Source: Hahella sp. HNIBRBA332 (GTDB lineage: Bacteria; Pseudomonadota; Gammaproteobacteria; Pseudomonadales; Oleiphilaceae). Taken from it: 64,000 nt of DNA. The stretch spans positions 3,862,501 through 3,926,500 of the forward strand of contig NZ_CP132203.1 in the NCBI RefSeq assembly GCF_030719035.1, in the 5' to 3' direction. A program made the position numbers and the translations under genes. A model generated the notes under the pieces. That model worked only from the letters and a program-made list of their open reading frames with translations, was not told the DNA's origin and made no database searches. Positions 23,944 to 32,904 of the stretch are shown here, piece after piece (position 1 is the first letter of the stretch; each line of letters opens with the position of its first letter).

Positions 23944-24500
23944 TACGCCGCCTCAATCAGTTGTTCATAGCGAGGCGCTTTCGATGCAATTTCGTCGCCC
24001 GTAAACTGCGCCACCCAGCCTTCAGGATTAGTGAATAAACGCACGCAGGTAAACTCAGGCTCAGGCCCCATATCAAACCAGTGCTTAGTTCCGTTAGGGA
24101 CGCTGATCAGATCATTTTTACGGCACAACACGACATAAACCTTGTCTTCCAAGTGCAGGTAAAACAGACCTTGGCCGCGCACGAAAAAGCGCACTTCGTC
24201 TTCACTGTGACGGTGCTCATCCAGAAATTTCTTACGGAAGTCATCTTTTTGCGGATGGGTTGGGGTCAGGCTGACCACGTCCGCCGTAGTGAAACCATTT
24301 TCCGCTTTCAACTTTTCCACTTCCGCCTGGTACGCCGCCAGAATTGAATCCGGCGTCGCGCCCTCTTCCAGCTCACGGGTGGACCAGCGCTCAAAGCGAA
24401 TGCCCACTTCGTTCAGCTGGCGGGAAATTTCCGCGCCATCTTCGGTAAAGACCAGGGGTTGCGAAAAATCGTTATCGTTGTAAATACGCAAGCTACTCAT
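23943..24500 (-). CDS. mtnD: Acireductone dioxygenase (methionine salvage)
   Basis: A 185-residue cupin dioxygenase that cleaves the acireductone with oxygen to 2-keto-4-methylthiobutyrate and formate (iron form), or off-pathway products (nickel form). The metal-binding pattern HRHSEDEVRFFVRG provides His-x-His and the Glu, with a later His in GTKHWFDMG. The overlap of four bases with mtnB and one base with mtnC shows translational coupling. Metal preference cannot be read from sequence alone. Confidence 0.97.
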   Translation of the reverse strand: MSSLRIYNDNDFSQPLVFTEDGAEISRQLNEVGIRFERWSTRELEEGATPDSILAAYQAEVEKLKAENGFTTADVVSLTPTHPQKDDFRKKFLDEHRHSEDEVRFFVRGQGLFYLHLEDKVYVVLCRKNDLISVPNGTKHWFDMGPEPEFTCVRLFTNPEGWVAQFTGDEIASKAPRYEQLIEAA

Positions 24501-25123
24501 GACTTGATCCTCATCATCTCCAATTCACAGGCTAGCAGGAATTCCATGGCTTCCACATGACGCAAACATTCCGCCATAGTCTCTCCCCAGGTATACATAC
24601 CGTGGCCGCGAATCAGGTAACCGGGGCAATCCGAATGCTCTTTCAGATACTCCACCGATAACGCGGACAACGCTTCAATATCCTGAGTGTTATCAAATAT
24701 GGGAACGACACAGCGCCCTTCGTGGGTATATACGCCACGGAAGGCTTTCTGGAGTTCGTAATCTTCAAATACGATCTCCGTATTGGGACGCAACGCGCGG
24801 GAAAGCACCGTAGCGGTCACGGAGTGAGTATGCAGCACGGCGCCAACATTGGGTTTCAGGTCGTAGATAACGGTGTGCAGCAGCGTTTCCGCCGAGGATT
24901 TCATCTGACTGGCCACCGCCCGTCCCTGCAAGTCCACGACCATGATATCCTGCGCCTGCAGACGCCCTTTGTGCTTACCGGATACCGTGATGGCGATGTT
25001 GGCGTCGTCGATGCGCGCGGAGTAATTGCTGCTGGTGGCGGGAGACCAGCCGGCGCCGTACAAAAACTTGCCGGCCTCAATGATTTCCTGCGCGCGAAGG
25101 GAAAATTTATGCAAATCAAACAC
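24497..25123 (-). CDS. mtnB: Methylthioribulose-1-phosphate dehydratase
   Basis: A 208-residue class II aldolase/adducin-fold zinc enzyme that dehydrates methylthioribulose-1-phosphate. Zinc-ligand histidines lie in AVLHTHSVTATVL and in the RGHGMYTWGETMAE segment near the carboxy end. The start is a GTG at 25121-25123 with a GGGGGA ribosome site about 8 bp upstream. First gene of the mtnBDC operon; no SAM riboswitch is visible in the 177-bp upstream gap shared with the divergent YkoF-like gene. Confidence 0.96.
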   Translation of the reverse strand: MFDLHKFSLRAQEIIEAGKFLYGAGWSPATSSNYSARIDDANIAITVSGKHKGRLQAQDIMVVDLQGRAVASQMKSSAETLLHTVIYDLKPNVGAVLHTHSVTATVLSRALRPNTEIVFEDYELQKAFRGVYTHEGRCVVPIFDNTQDIEALSALSVEYLKEHSDCPGYLIRGHGMYTWGETMAECLRHVEAMEFLLACELEMMRIKS

Positions 25124-25300
25124 AGTGGGTCCCCCTGAAATAATAGGCCGGTATTATAAGCGCCTCCGCCCTGTATTTCTAAGGTTTCATCGGCTTTCCG
25201 GTCATCTATATGAAGCCACGCGGCGCTGCTAACATAGACAACACAAAGTCGGCGTGTTTGCATAGTCGGCTCCACGGCTAATCACAGTGAGGAACTCAGG

Positions 25301-25555
25301 ATGAATATTTCAGCGGAATTGAGCTTTTACCCCTTCACCGACGATTTTAAACCGCCCGTTCGCGACGTCATCAAGCACCTTGAACAGCAACCCGGCGTGG
25401 ATGTTCGCCCTAATCGCATGAGCACTCAGGTCTTCGGCTCTTTCGAGGATGTCACCGCCGCCATTAACGCCACTATGCGCTGGTCGTTCGAGCGCTATGA
25501 CAGCTGTGTCTTCGTCACCAAAATAATGAATAGCGACCGCAGCCCCAAAGACTGA
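25301..25555 (+). CDS. YkoF-like thiamine-binding domain protein
   Basis: An 84-residue protein that resembles one half of Bacillus YkoF, which binds thiamine or its pyrimidine precursor. Similarity is seen over LSFYPFTDDFKPPVRDVI, the STQVFGSFEDVTAAIN segment and the following helix. Known YkoF carries two such modules, but single-domain forms are common in proteobacteria and act as dimers. A GAGGAAC ribosome site precedes the ATG. tmcA starts 22 bp downstream in the same direction, so the two are probably co-transcribed; the link between thiamine binding and tRNA acetylation is unknown. Confidence 0.68.
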   Translation: MNISAELSFYPFTDDFKPPVRDVIKHLEQQPGVDVRPNRMSTQVFGSFEDVTAAINATMRWSFERYDSCVFVTKIMNSDRSPKD

Positions 25556-25577
25556 CCCTGCGAGACAACCACCGACC

Positions 25578-27755
25578 ATGCAGTATTCCGCAATGTCTCA
25601 AGAGGAGAATTGGCGCGACGCCCTCGCGTCCGCTTTAGCCCGCGCTCGCGCCGCCAATTTCAGAGCGCCGGTTTTGATTCAGGGTGACGCGCCAGAAATC
25701 GATGCCGCGCTCTGGCCTGCGCTTGAGCTGTTAACGCCTAATCAACAGATTGTCTGGGTAGGCGCGCCCGCCTCGCCGCCGCCCACATTGCAGACGAAAC
25801 TGGAAGTGTTGGAGGCCGCCCGCTTTCAAATCAGGCTCGGACAGGAAATTGACTGCCTGATATTCGACGCGCGCAGCGGATTTCATGCAGACGCCTTCGC
25901 AGCGCTAACCGGAACCGTACGCGGGGGAGGCGTATTGCTTTTGTTGACCCCGCCGGCGCAGCAATGGCCATCATTCGATGATCCGGATTATCAACGAATT
26001 TTAGCGCATCCGTTCACTCACCAAGATGTGGATGGTCATTATCTGCGACACTTGCAGAAGCACCTGGACAACGCCAGCGGGTGGCTGCGAGTCACGTTCG
26101 CCGGGAATGCGAAGCCAATCATCCGTTACACGGCCTCGAATACCCCATCCAATGCCGTTGCGCATACCGGATCGGTTTCGCAGTCCGCCGTGATCACAGC
26201 CTTGCGCGCGCTGATTGCGGGACAGCACGATGCCTTGGCCATTACAGCCGACCGCGGCCGGGGTAAGTCCGCCTCACTAGGCATTGCAGCCGCGCACCGA
26301 ATCGCAGAAAGAGCGGAGTGCGTTTTAGTGACGGCGCCCTCCTTCGCCGCCGTGGCCACGCTATTCAAACATGCGGAGATGACCGCGACTGAACTGGGCC
26401 TGGATCAGGAACGCCTCAAACAACACCTGATATTCATCGCTCCCGACGATTTATTACAACGCCTCCCCACGGCTGACATAGTTTTAATCGACGAAGCGGC
26501 CGCGATCCCAACTCCCATTCTGGCGTCATTACTGGAGCATTACCCCAGTGTTGTCTTCGCCACCACCCTTCATGGCTACGAAGGCACCGGACAAGGCTTT
26601 CCACTGCGGGTCTTTCCATTGCTGGACAAACGCCGTCCTGGCTGGCGGCATGTGACGATGTCGCAACCCATGCGCTGGTCGCAAGGCGACCCACTGGAAA
26701 CTTTTATCAACGACGCCTTATTGCTTAACCAGTATCAACCTGCACCTTTACCAACCGCTTGGGATGAGAGTGAGCTGAATTTCGAAAGACTTGATGGCGA
26801 ATCCTTGCTGCGTTCTCCACAGCGACTATCGGAAATATTCCAGCTACTGACCCTGGCCCACTATCGCACGACCCCGGACGATTTAAGAACCCTGCTGGAT
26901 AGCCCGGGGCTGGACGTATTTGTATCAACGGTGCGCGGCCGCGTCCTCGGCGCAGTGTTGCTTTCCCATGAACGCCCATTCACTGAACCGCAACTTATCG
27001 ACGCCATCTGGCGCGGAACCCGTCGTCCGCGAGGGCATTTATTACAGCAATTGTTCGCCCAGCAGATGAGCGTCAGAGAGGCATTACAACGTCCGATGGC
27101 CCGTGTCATTCGCATCGCCGTACACCCCAAACGTCAGGGACGCGGCGTCGGCTTGTGGATGCTGCAGGCATTAAAGAGAACCTTAGAACAAACCGACTGT
27201 TGTCTGATCGGCGCCAGTTTTGGCGCTTCCGACGCCCTGCTGCAGTTCTGGGAGCAGGCAGGATATCGCCTGTTGCGCCTGGGCGGCAAACGCGACCATG
27301 TCGCTGGCGCCTATGCCGCTTGCGTTGCGATGTCTCTCAAATCCGAGGGGGAAGCGCTGATATCTCAGGCGCACGATCGTTTGGTGCGTCGCAGCGCCTT
27401 CGACAGCCACCATGTCTTCGCCCGCGAGCCCTGGATATTATCCCGGCTACCAACTCAGACGCAGGAGGCTTTGCAAGCCCGGGAAATAGAGCTGTTGCAG
27501 CTGTTTGTCGAGGGGAGCAGGCCGTATGAGAATGTCGAGGATCTCTTGCTGATTTTATGCGCCCAAACAGGCTTAACACATCTGGAAGAGAAAGCCGCCG
27601 CGCTTTGGCGCGCCAAAGTACAGCAACAGCAAGACTGGAGCGAAGTCGCCCGTCTGACGCGCCTGAGCGGCAGAAAACAAATCACCGCCCAATTGAGAGA
27701 GTGCGCCCGTGCGCTGTTAACGTCGCTCGAAACCGCTGGAGCCCCCGCAGGATAA
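25578..27755 (+). CDS. tmcA: tRNA(Met) cytidine acetyltransferase
   Basis: TmcA acetylates the wobble C34 of elongator methionine tRNA, preventing misreading of AUA. The 725-residue protein has the amino-terminal TmcA domain and the RNA helicase-like module with Walker A DRGRGKSASLG (about 228) and a Walker B DIVLIDEAAAIP. The GNAT acetyltransferase domain has the acetyl-CoA loop QGRGVGLW near residue 520, and a tail domain follows. The ATG at 25578 is used; a second in-frame ATG lies at 25593. Neither has a clear ribosome site. Length is somewhat above the E. coli 671 residues. Confidence 0.94.
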   Translation: MQYSAMSQEENWRDALASALARARAANFRAPVLIQGDAPEIDAALWPALELLTPNQQIVWVGAPASPPPTLQTKLEVLEAARFQIRLGQEIDCLIFDARSGFHADAFAALTGTVRGGGVLLLLTPPAQQWPSFDDPDYQRILAHPFTHQDVDGHYLRHLQKHLDNASGWLRVTFAGNAKPIIRYTASNTPSNAVAHTGSVSQSAVITALRALIAGQHDALAITADRGRGKSASLGIAAAHRIAERAECVLVTAPSFAAVATLFKHAEMTATELGLDQERLKQHLIFIAPDDLLQRLPTADIVLIDEAAAIPTPILASLLEHYPSVVFATTLHGYEGTGQGFPLRVFPLLDKRRPGWRHVTMSQPMRWSQGDPLETFINDALLLNQYQPAPLPTAWDESELNFERLDGESLLRSPQRLSEIFQLLTLAHYRTTPDDLRTLLDSPGLDVFVSTVRGRVLGAVLLSHERPFTEPQLIDAIWRGTRRPRGHLLQQLFAQQMSVREALQRPMARVIRIAVHPKRQGRGVGLWMLQALKRTLEQTDCCLIGASFGASDALLQFWEQAGYRLLRLGGKRDHVAGAYAACVAMSLKSEGEALISQAHDRLVRRSAFDSHHVFAREPWILSRLPTQTQEALQAREIELLQLFVEGSRPYENVEDLLLILCAQTGLTHLEEKAAALWRAKVQQQQDWSEVARLTRLSGRKQITAQLRECARALLTSLETAGAPAG

Positions 27756-27833
27756 GTGATTCTACGAGATTGCAGCGACTGAGCCACCATGTTTCCATTG
27801 CCTGCATAATTGTTGGCCATGCGAGATGTATCT

Positions 27834-29246
27834 ATGACCGAGGTTCGAATCGAACACGACTTACTGGGTGATGAGCCCGTTCCCCGGGACGCGTATTACG
27901 GAATTCAAACCCAACGCGCCAAACAGAATTTCAATATCACCGGCGTTCCCATCAGCCATTTCCCGGAACTGATCAACTCTCTGGCCATGGTCAAAATGGC
28001 GGCGGCCCGCGCCAACCAGCAAACCGGCCAGCTAAGCGACGCCAAGGCGGAAGTCATTGAAGCCGCCTGCCGCGACATTATCAACGGCGGCTATCACGAC
28101 CAATTTATTGTCGACCTCATTCAGGGCGGCGCAGGCACCTCCACCAACATGAACGCCAATGAGGTGATCGCCAACCGCGCGCTGGAAATCATGGGGCACG
28201 TCAAGGGCGAGTATGAATTCCTGCACCCCAACAACGACGTTAACATGTCCCAGTCCACCAACGACGCCTATCCTACCGCTGCGCGACTCGCCATTATTTT
28301 CGCTTCAGAGCCGTTGAGCGCCGCACTGTCGGATTTGATCAAAGCGCTGGAAGAGAAATCACGGGAATTCGCCGACGTCATTAAAATGGGACGCACCCAG
28401 CTTCAGGACGCGGTTCCCATGACTCTTGGCCAGGAGTTCGGCGCTTACGCCGTAACATTACGCGAGGATATCGACCGCATCAGCTACGCGGCGGGCTTGC
28501 TGCAGGAAGTGAACCTCGGCGGAACCGCCATCGGCACAGGCCTGAACGCCCACCCGGACTACCCGGATCTGGCGATTGACGCACTCGCCGAGATCTCCGG
28601 CAAGCCCATGCAATTGGCGCACTGTCTGGTTGAAGCCACCTCGGATATGGGCGCCTTCATCTTGTTTTCCGGCGTGCTCAAGCGTCTGGCCGTGAAGCTG
28701 TCAAAAGTCAGCAATGACTTGCGCCTGCTATCCAGTGGTCCCCGCGCCGGTTTCAATGAGATCAACCTACCGCCCATGCAGCCCGGCTCTTCCATTATGC
28801 CTGGCAAAGTGAATCCGGTTATTCCTGAAGCCATGAACCAGACTGCGTTTCAGGTCATCGGCAACGACCTCGCCATCACCATGGCGGCGGAAGCGGGACA
28901 GTTGCAGTTGAACGCAATGGAGCCGTTGATCATTTACAACCTGCTCAGCGGCATGCGCATGCTCGGCGAAGCCATCAAAATGCTGGAAACCAAGTGCGTG
29001 GCCGGCATCACCGCTAACAAAGAGCATTGTGAGCATACCGTCAAGAACAGCATCGGCATCATCACCGCGCTGAATCCGTTCATCGGTTATCAAAACGCCA
29101 CCCGCATCGCCAAGAAAGCGCTGCATACTGGACGCGGCGTTGTGGAGCTAGTGCTGGAGGAAGGTTTGTTGACCGCCGCGCAACTGGATGACTTATTGCA
29201 GCCGTCCAAGATGCTTTCCACGCGTAGAATCAAACCCCGCGGTTAA
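27834..29246 (+). CDS. aspA: Aspartate ammonia-lyase
   Basis: Aspartase catalyses the reversible deamination of aspartate to fumarate. The 470-residue protein starts MTEVRIEHDLLGDEPVP, like E. coli AspA, and has the signatures GGAGTSTNMNANEV, STNDAYPT, GRTQLQDAVPMTLGQEF and the catalytic loop GSSIMPGKVNPVIPE. The frame continues upstream to a TTG at 27810 and an ATG at 27819, but 27834 fits the family start best. In the loop the family's common PAKVNPV reads PGKVNPV, which is also found in fumarases, but the remaining segments favour AspA over FumC. It ends at a strong bidirectional terminator. Confidence 0.95.
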   Translation: MTEVRIEHDLLGDEPVPRDAYYGIQTQRAKQNFNITGVPISHFPELINSLAMVKMAAARANQQTGQLSDAKAEVIEAACRDIINGGYHDQFIVDLIQGGAGTSTNMNANEVIANRALEIMGHVKGEYEFLHPNNDVNMSQSTNDAYPTAARLAIIFASEPLSAALSDLIKALEEKSREFADVIKMGRTQLQDAVPMTLGQEFGAYAVTLREDIDRISYAAGLLQEVNLGGTAIGTGLNAHPDYPDLAIDALAEISGKPMQLAHCLVEATSDMGAFILFSGVLKRLAVKLSKVSNDLRLLSSGPRAGFNEINLPPMQPGSSIMPGKVNPVIPEAMNQTAFQVIGNDLAITMAAEAGQLQLNAMEPLIIYNLLSGMRMLGEAIKMLETKCVAGITANKEHCEHTVKNSIGIITALNPFIGYQNATRIAKKALHTGRGVVELVLEEGLLTAAQLDDLLQPSKMLSTRRIKPRG

Positions 29247-29260
29247 CCTGTCTGACTGAC

Positions 29261-29293
29261 AAAAAACCGGGCCTGACGCCCGGTTTTTTTTTA
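29261..29293. terminator. Bidirectional intrinsic terminator between aspA and gmhA
   Basis: The stem CCGGGC with GCCCGG and a 5-nt loop CTGAC is flanked by AAAAAA on the left and TTTTTTTT on the right. It works as an intrinsic terminator for aspA on the plus strand and, read in reverse, for gmhA on the minus strand; the two genes converge here. Confidence 0.93.
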
Positions 29294-29317
29294 TTCAGGT
29301 CGGGTCAACGCCGGGAT

Positions 29318-29929
29318 TTAAGCCTGCTCGTAGTTCTCAGGAAAAAAGCGACGCTCCACCAACTCAATCAGAATATGCAGCACTTTGATGTGCAGTTCCT
29401 GCACCCTGTCTGCATAGGAGCCGCCGGGAGCGCAGATACAGACGTCCGCCAGGCTCTCCAATGGCGAGCCCGCTTTACCCGTCAGGGCGATCACGCTGAC
29501 GCCCTGCTCTCTCGCCGCTTTCGCCGCATTAAGAATGGTTGGACTCTTGCCGCTGGTGCTGATGGCGATAAGGCTATCGCCTTCGCGGCCATGGCTTTCG
29601 ATATATCTTGAGAAAACATAATCGTAGCCATAATCATTGGCGACGCAGCTCATGTGGCTGGGGTCGCTGATGGCGATGGCGCCCAATCCTGACCGGTTAT
29701 TACGGTAACGCCCGGTCAATTCCTCTGCAAAGTGCATGGCGTCACACATGGAGCCGCCGTTGCCGCAGGAATATACCCGTCCCTTCCGCTCGTAGGTTTT
29801 AATCAACGTCTCGGCCGCCGCCTCCACGCTACGCAAAGCCTCCGCGTTAGCGATAAAGTCATCCAGAGCCCGCTGTGCTTCAAGCAGACTGCCTTTGATA
29901 TGTTCGATCACAGTGGAGACACCCTTCAT
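29318..29929 (-). CDS. gmhA: Sedoheptulose-7-phosphate isomerase
   Basis: GmhA converts sedoheptulose-7-phosphate to glycero-manno-heptose-7-phosphate for lipopolysaccharide core. The 203-residue SIS-domain protein has SCGNGGSMCDAMHFAEELTG, the AISDPSHMSCVANDYG segment, STSGKSPTI and the end segment ADRVQELHIKVLHILIELVE, which matches GmhA over DiaA. A GTG at 29911 preceded by AAGGG is an alternative start; the ATG at 29929 lacks a good site. It stands alone; the other heptose genes are not here. Confidence 0.93.
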   Translation of the reverse strand: MKGVSTVIEHIKGSLLEAQRALDDFIANAEALRSVEAAAETLIKTYERKGRVYSCGNGGSMCDAMHFAEELTGRYRNNRSGLGAIAISDPSHMSCVANDYGYDYVFSRYIESHGREGDSLIAISTSGKSPTILNAAKAAREQGVSVIALTGKAGSPLESLADVCICAPGGSYADRVQELHIKVLHILIELVERRFFPENYEQA

Positions 29930-30431
29930 AAAAATTTAATAAAAGCTTCTAAGGCCGTGCGGCCTGCTTCCGATAATAAGCGTCAGAGATTCATTTTCCT
30001 AATTTTTCATACGCTTTGTCGCCGGCAAAGTGATCTGCGAACAGAACGCCCTCTATTTATAAAAACGCATCCGTAATTATCCGCTTCAATTAATTTATTC
30101 GAAAAAAGTATTTCTTTATTTCTCTACGTTATTTAGAGCTGGCGTTATGCCGGAAAGCAAATCGCCCTCACATTTCAAAATAAGCCTAGGCCATTGATTT
30201 AACTGGCTATACGCCCTCCTGCATAGCTCCTAGGACCTACATAAAAGGCCTCCGCTCCTGTGTATTATTAAGCGGCTATGCTTATCAATTAACCAGTCCG
30301 GCGCAGAGGGAGTTAAGGCTCCGGGCATGTCATTAACCATGAGAAATGGATGATTCCGGATGATGCCGCCGACGCACAAACTCCGGCGCATATCCCGTCC
30401 ATGGACCTCTTGCCTGAAAGGAGAGCTAGAA
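29930..30431. other. AT-rich gap between gmhA and the M64 gene
   Basis: 502 bp without a supported gene. The left part is AT-rich and probably holds the gmhA promoter. Nearer the peptidase gene there are short possible start codons without ribosome sites; the reading frame of the peptidase is open from 30360 but that extension is not peptide-like. No clear hairpin or repeat was seen. Confidence 0.7.
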
Positions 30432-32837
30432 ATGAAGGCGCTTGCGAAGTTATTCATACCTGTCTTTTTGCTGTGCTCATCCGCCTTCGCCACAGCAGAA
30501 TCAGTGACCGAGCTGCATATCCAGTTGGATCGCACTCAAGTCAACGCCGCCAATCCCAGCGATCTTTCCGCCGGCGTCAACGCCAGTGTGAAAGACAAAA
30601 TCGCCAAACAGGCCAAATTTTATCAGGACGATGAAATCGTTTCCGACGACCAATTAATGGTGATAGGTAAGGACGCCGAAGGCCGCGAAGTCTATCGGCA
30701 GGCGGTCGACAACCCTTTGTTGATGCACGCGGAAGCTTTCGACCCCGAAAGCGGCCAGATAGAAATAGCGGAAGAGATTGTCAAAAACACTGGGACGCTG
30801 CGTCTCGACGTGCCCAATCGTCCGGATATCCGCACTTTAGAATTGAACTCCATTAAAAAACAGCGCTCCGGCTACCAGTTCAACTTATTGCAGCGCATCA
30901 AGCTGGGAAAGAAACAGACAGCGCAGACAGCAGCGTCAGTAAGCCTGGAAGCTCGGGAAGATAACGGGGTTTTCAGCGTTTTCAAAACCGGCGACTCGGA
31001 AAACCGGGCTGACCTGGTTCTGGTTTCTGAAGGCTACACCAACAGCGACCTCAGCAAGTTCGAAGAAGACGTGCGCAAAATCGTAGAGGGCTACTTCGGC
31101 GAAGATATCTATAAAGAGTACAAAAACCATTTCAACGTATGGCGTGTGGAAGTACCGAGCAATCAGAGCGGCGCTGGCAACGGCGGTCCTATCGATACCA
31201 AATTCGGCGCCTACTTTAACTGCTACAACATTGAGCGCCTGCTTTGCGTCAACGAAAGCAAAGTACTCAACTACCTGAAGTCCGTCATGCCGGCGAACGC
31301 CATGGACAAAGTCCTGGTCGTAGTCAACACAGAGAAATATGGCGGTGCGGGCGGCCAGGTAGCCACCATGTCCCTGGCGCCGCAAGCCATTGATCTTGCA
31401 CTACACGAGCTGGGCCACAGCTTCGCCAAACTCGCTGACGAATACGATTATGGGACCTGCCAGGTGCACGAACCGGACAACGCCAACGCCACCGCCAATT
31501 CCAGCGGCGCCAAATGGCGGCATTGGATGGATGTCGATTCCAACGTCGGCGTATTTGAAGGAGCGATGTATTGTACTCGCGGCATGTACCGCCCCACGCA
31601 AAACTCCATGATGAAAGAGCTGGGCAAGCCTTTCTACGCCGTCAATGAAAGCGAAATCGTGCGTCGCATTTATGGCCGCGTTAATGTCATCGACGCAGCC
31701 AATCCCGCGCAGACCGATATTTCCATGGGACAAGGCGAGTCCAGAGACTTTTCCGTTACTCCGGTGGACACTGCTTCCAATACAGTGAAGACCCTGTGGT
31801 ATTTGAATGACCAGCAAGTAGGCGAAGGCGCGACATTCACCTTCAACAGCGGCAAGTATCAGGAAGGCGTCTATAAGCTGAAGGCCGTTGCAGCAGACAA
31901 GACGTCTCGCGTCATCAAAGATCCCAACAAGCTGCTGGTCGCAGAGAATACCTGGACAATCACGCTGGGCGACTCTGATTCCGGCTGTAAAGAAGCGCCC
32001 GCGACGCCAACAGGCCTGGCTTCTGCGAATATTGGCGCAACGTCTTTCAGCTTCAGTTGGAGCGCCGTCTCCGGGGCGGAAAGCTATCACACTGAAATCT
32101 GGAACGAATCCGCCTCTAAATGGGAAGCGTTGGAAGACACTGCCGAGACGACTGTTTCCGTCAACGGACTTGAGCAAGGCAGCACTCAGTGGGTCAGGGT
32201 ATCCGCCAAGAACGCTTGCGGTGCGTCCACTCCATCCGAGTATCTCACAGTTGAACTGACTGACAGCCAGGACTGCACACAGCCTCCAGCCGTTCCTGGC
32301 GCATTCGCCGCATCGGATGTCACGGATGGACGCTTCACTCTGAGCTGGAGCGCAGCAGACGGCGCAGCATCCTATGCGGTGCAAAAATGGACCGGCTGGG
32401 AATGGCGCGACCATAAGGAAACTGATGCGACCTCAATGGATGTCACAGCAAGCCGTCTGGGCACAACCGAGTACTATCGCGTTTACGCCAAGAATCAGTG
32501 CGGTTCAGGACAGGCGACCAACTGGATCAAAGTAGTCATCCACCAGAGTAAAGGGTGTACGAATCCACCTGCCAAGCCAGCCGGTTTGCAGTCTTCCTAC
32601 GTCTACTCCACCCAGTTCAGATTGACTTGGCCAAAAGTAACCGGCGCCACGCAATATGAAGTGCAAACCTGGGACGGCTACGCCAGATCCTGGAAGCCTT
32701 ATCAGAGCACCCAGGGCAACTACGTGGACTTCCACCAACTGCAAAAGGGTTATGTGTACTACCCTAGAGTAGTGGCGAAGAACGCTTGCGGCGCAAGCAC
32801 TCCGTCCAACTATCTGACAGTCAGATTGCCACGCTGA
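30432..32837 (+). CDS. Secreted M64-family metallopeptidase with three FN3 modules
   Basis: An 801-residue exported protein. A signal peptide (about 1-23, ending AFATA) is followed by a pro-region and a catalytic domain of the M64 family, known from IgA-cleaving enzymes. The zinc motif ALHELGHSFAKLADEY gives His325, Glu326 and His329, with Asp336 a likely third ligand. Three fibronectin type III-like modules follow at about 520-605, 617-705 and 710-801, each introduced by a Cys (SGC, DC, GC) and ended by KN-x-CG. Each module therefore has a Cys pair that could form a disulfide. The ATG at 30432 has a strong AAAGGAG ribosome site. Substrate is unknown; a role in degrading proteins outside the cell is likely. 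Confidence 0.88.
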   Translation: MKALAKLFIPVFLLCSSAFATAESVTELHIQLDRTQVNAANPSDLSAGVNASVKDKIAKQAKFYQDDEIVSDDQLMVIGKDAEGREVYRQAVDNPLLMHAEAFDPESGQIEIAEEIVKNTGTLRLDVPNRPDIRTLELNSIKKQRSGYQFNLLQRIKLGKKQTAQTAASVSLEAREDNGVFSVFKTGDSENRADLVLVSEGYTNSDLSKFEEDVRKIVEGYFGEDIYKEYKNHFNVWRVEVPSNQSGAGNGGPIDTKFGAYFNCYNIERLLCVNESKVLNYLKSVMPANAMDKVLVVVNTEKYGGAGGQVATMSLAPQAIDLALHELGHSFAKLADEYDYGTCQVHEPDNANATANSSGAKWRHWMDVDSNVGVFEGAMYCTRGMYRPTQNSMMKELGKPFYAVNESEIVRRIYGRVNVIDAANPAQTDISMGQGESRDFSVTPVDTASNTVKTLWYLNDQQVGEGATFTFNSGKYQEGVYKLKAVAADKTSRVIKDPNKLLVAENTWTITLGDSDSGCKEAPATPTGLASANIGATSFSFSWSAVSGAESYHTEIWNESASKWEALEDTAETTVSVNGLEQGSTQWVRVSAKNACGASTPSEYLTVELTDSQDCTQPPAVPGAFAASDVTDGRFTLSWSAADGAASYAVQKWTGWEWRDHKETDATSMDVTASRLGTTEYYRVYAKNQCGSGQATNWIKVVIHQSKGCTNPPAKPAGLQSSYVYSTQFRLTWPKVTGATQYEVQTWDGYARSWKPYQSTQGNYVDFHQLQKGYVYYPRVVAKNACGASTPSNYLTVRLPR

Positions 32838-32846
32838 CCCCAACGC

Positions 32847-32876
32847 AAAGAACCCGGCTCACGCCGGGTTCTTTTT
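32847..32876 (+). terminator. Intrinsic terminator after the M64 gene
   Basis: The stem AACCCGGC with GCCGGGTT, extended by flanking A and T pairs, and a short loop (about 4 nt) is followed by CTTTTT. It lies just after the peptidase stop codon and between it and the converging M48 gene. The left-hand A-run is short, so it is a weaker terminator in the reverse direction. Confidence 0.88.
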
Positions 32877-32904
32877 ATCTTCTCAGAATCCCATATCAGG
32901 CGCC

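Noticed and set aside
25124..25300. A SAM-type riboswitch ahead of the methionine salvage operon
   Set aside because: No long conserved stem set or terminator was seen in the 177-bp gap.
31401..32414. A 337-codon frame on the minus strand opposite the M64 gene
   Set aside because: The plus-strand gene has a signal peptide, zinc motif and FN3 modules; the reverse frame has no domain or ribosome site.
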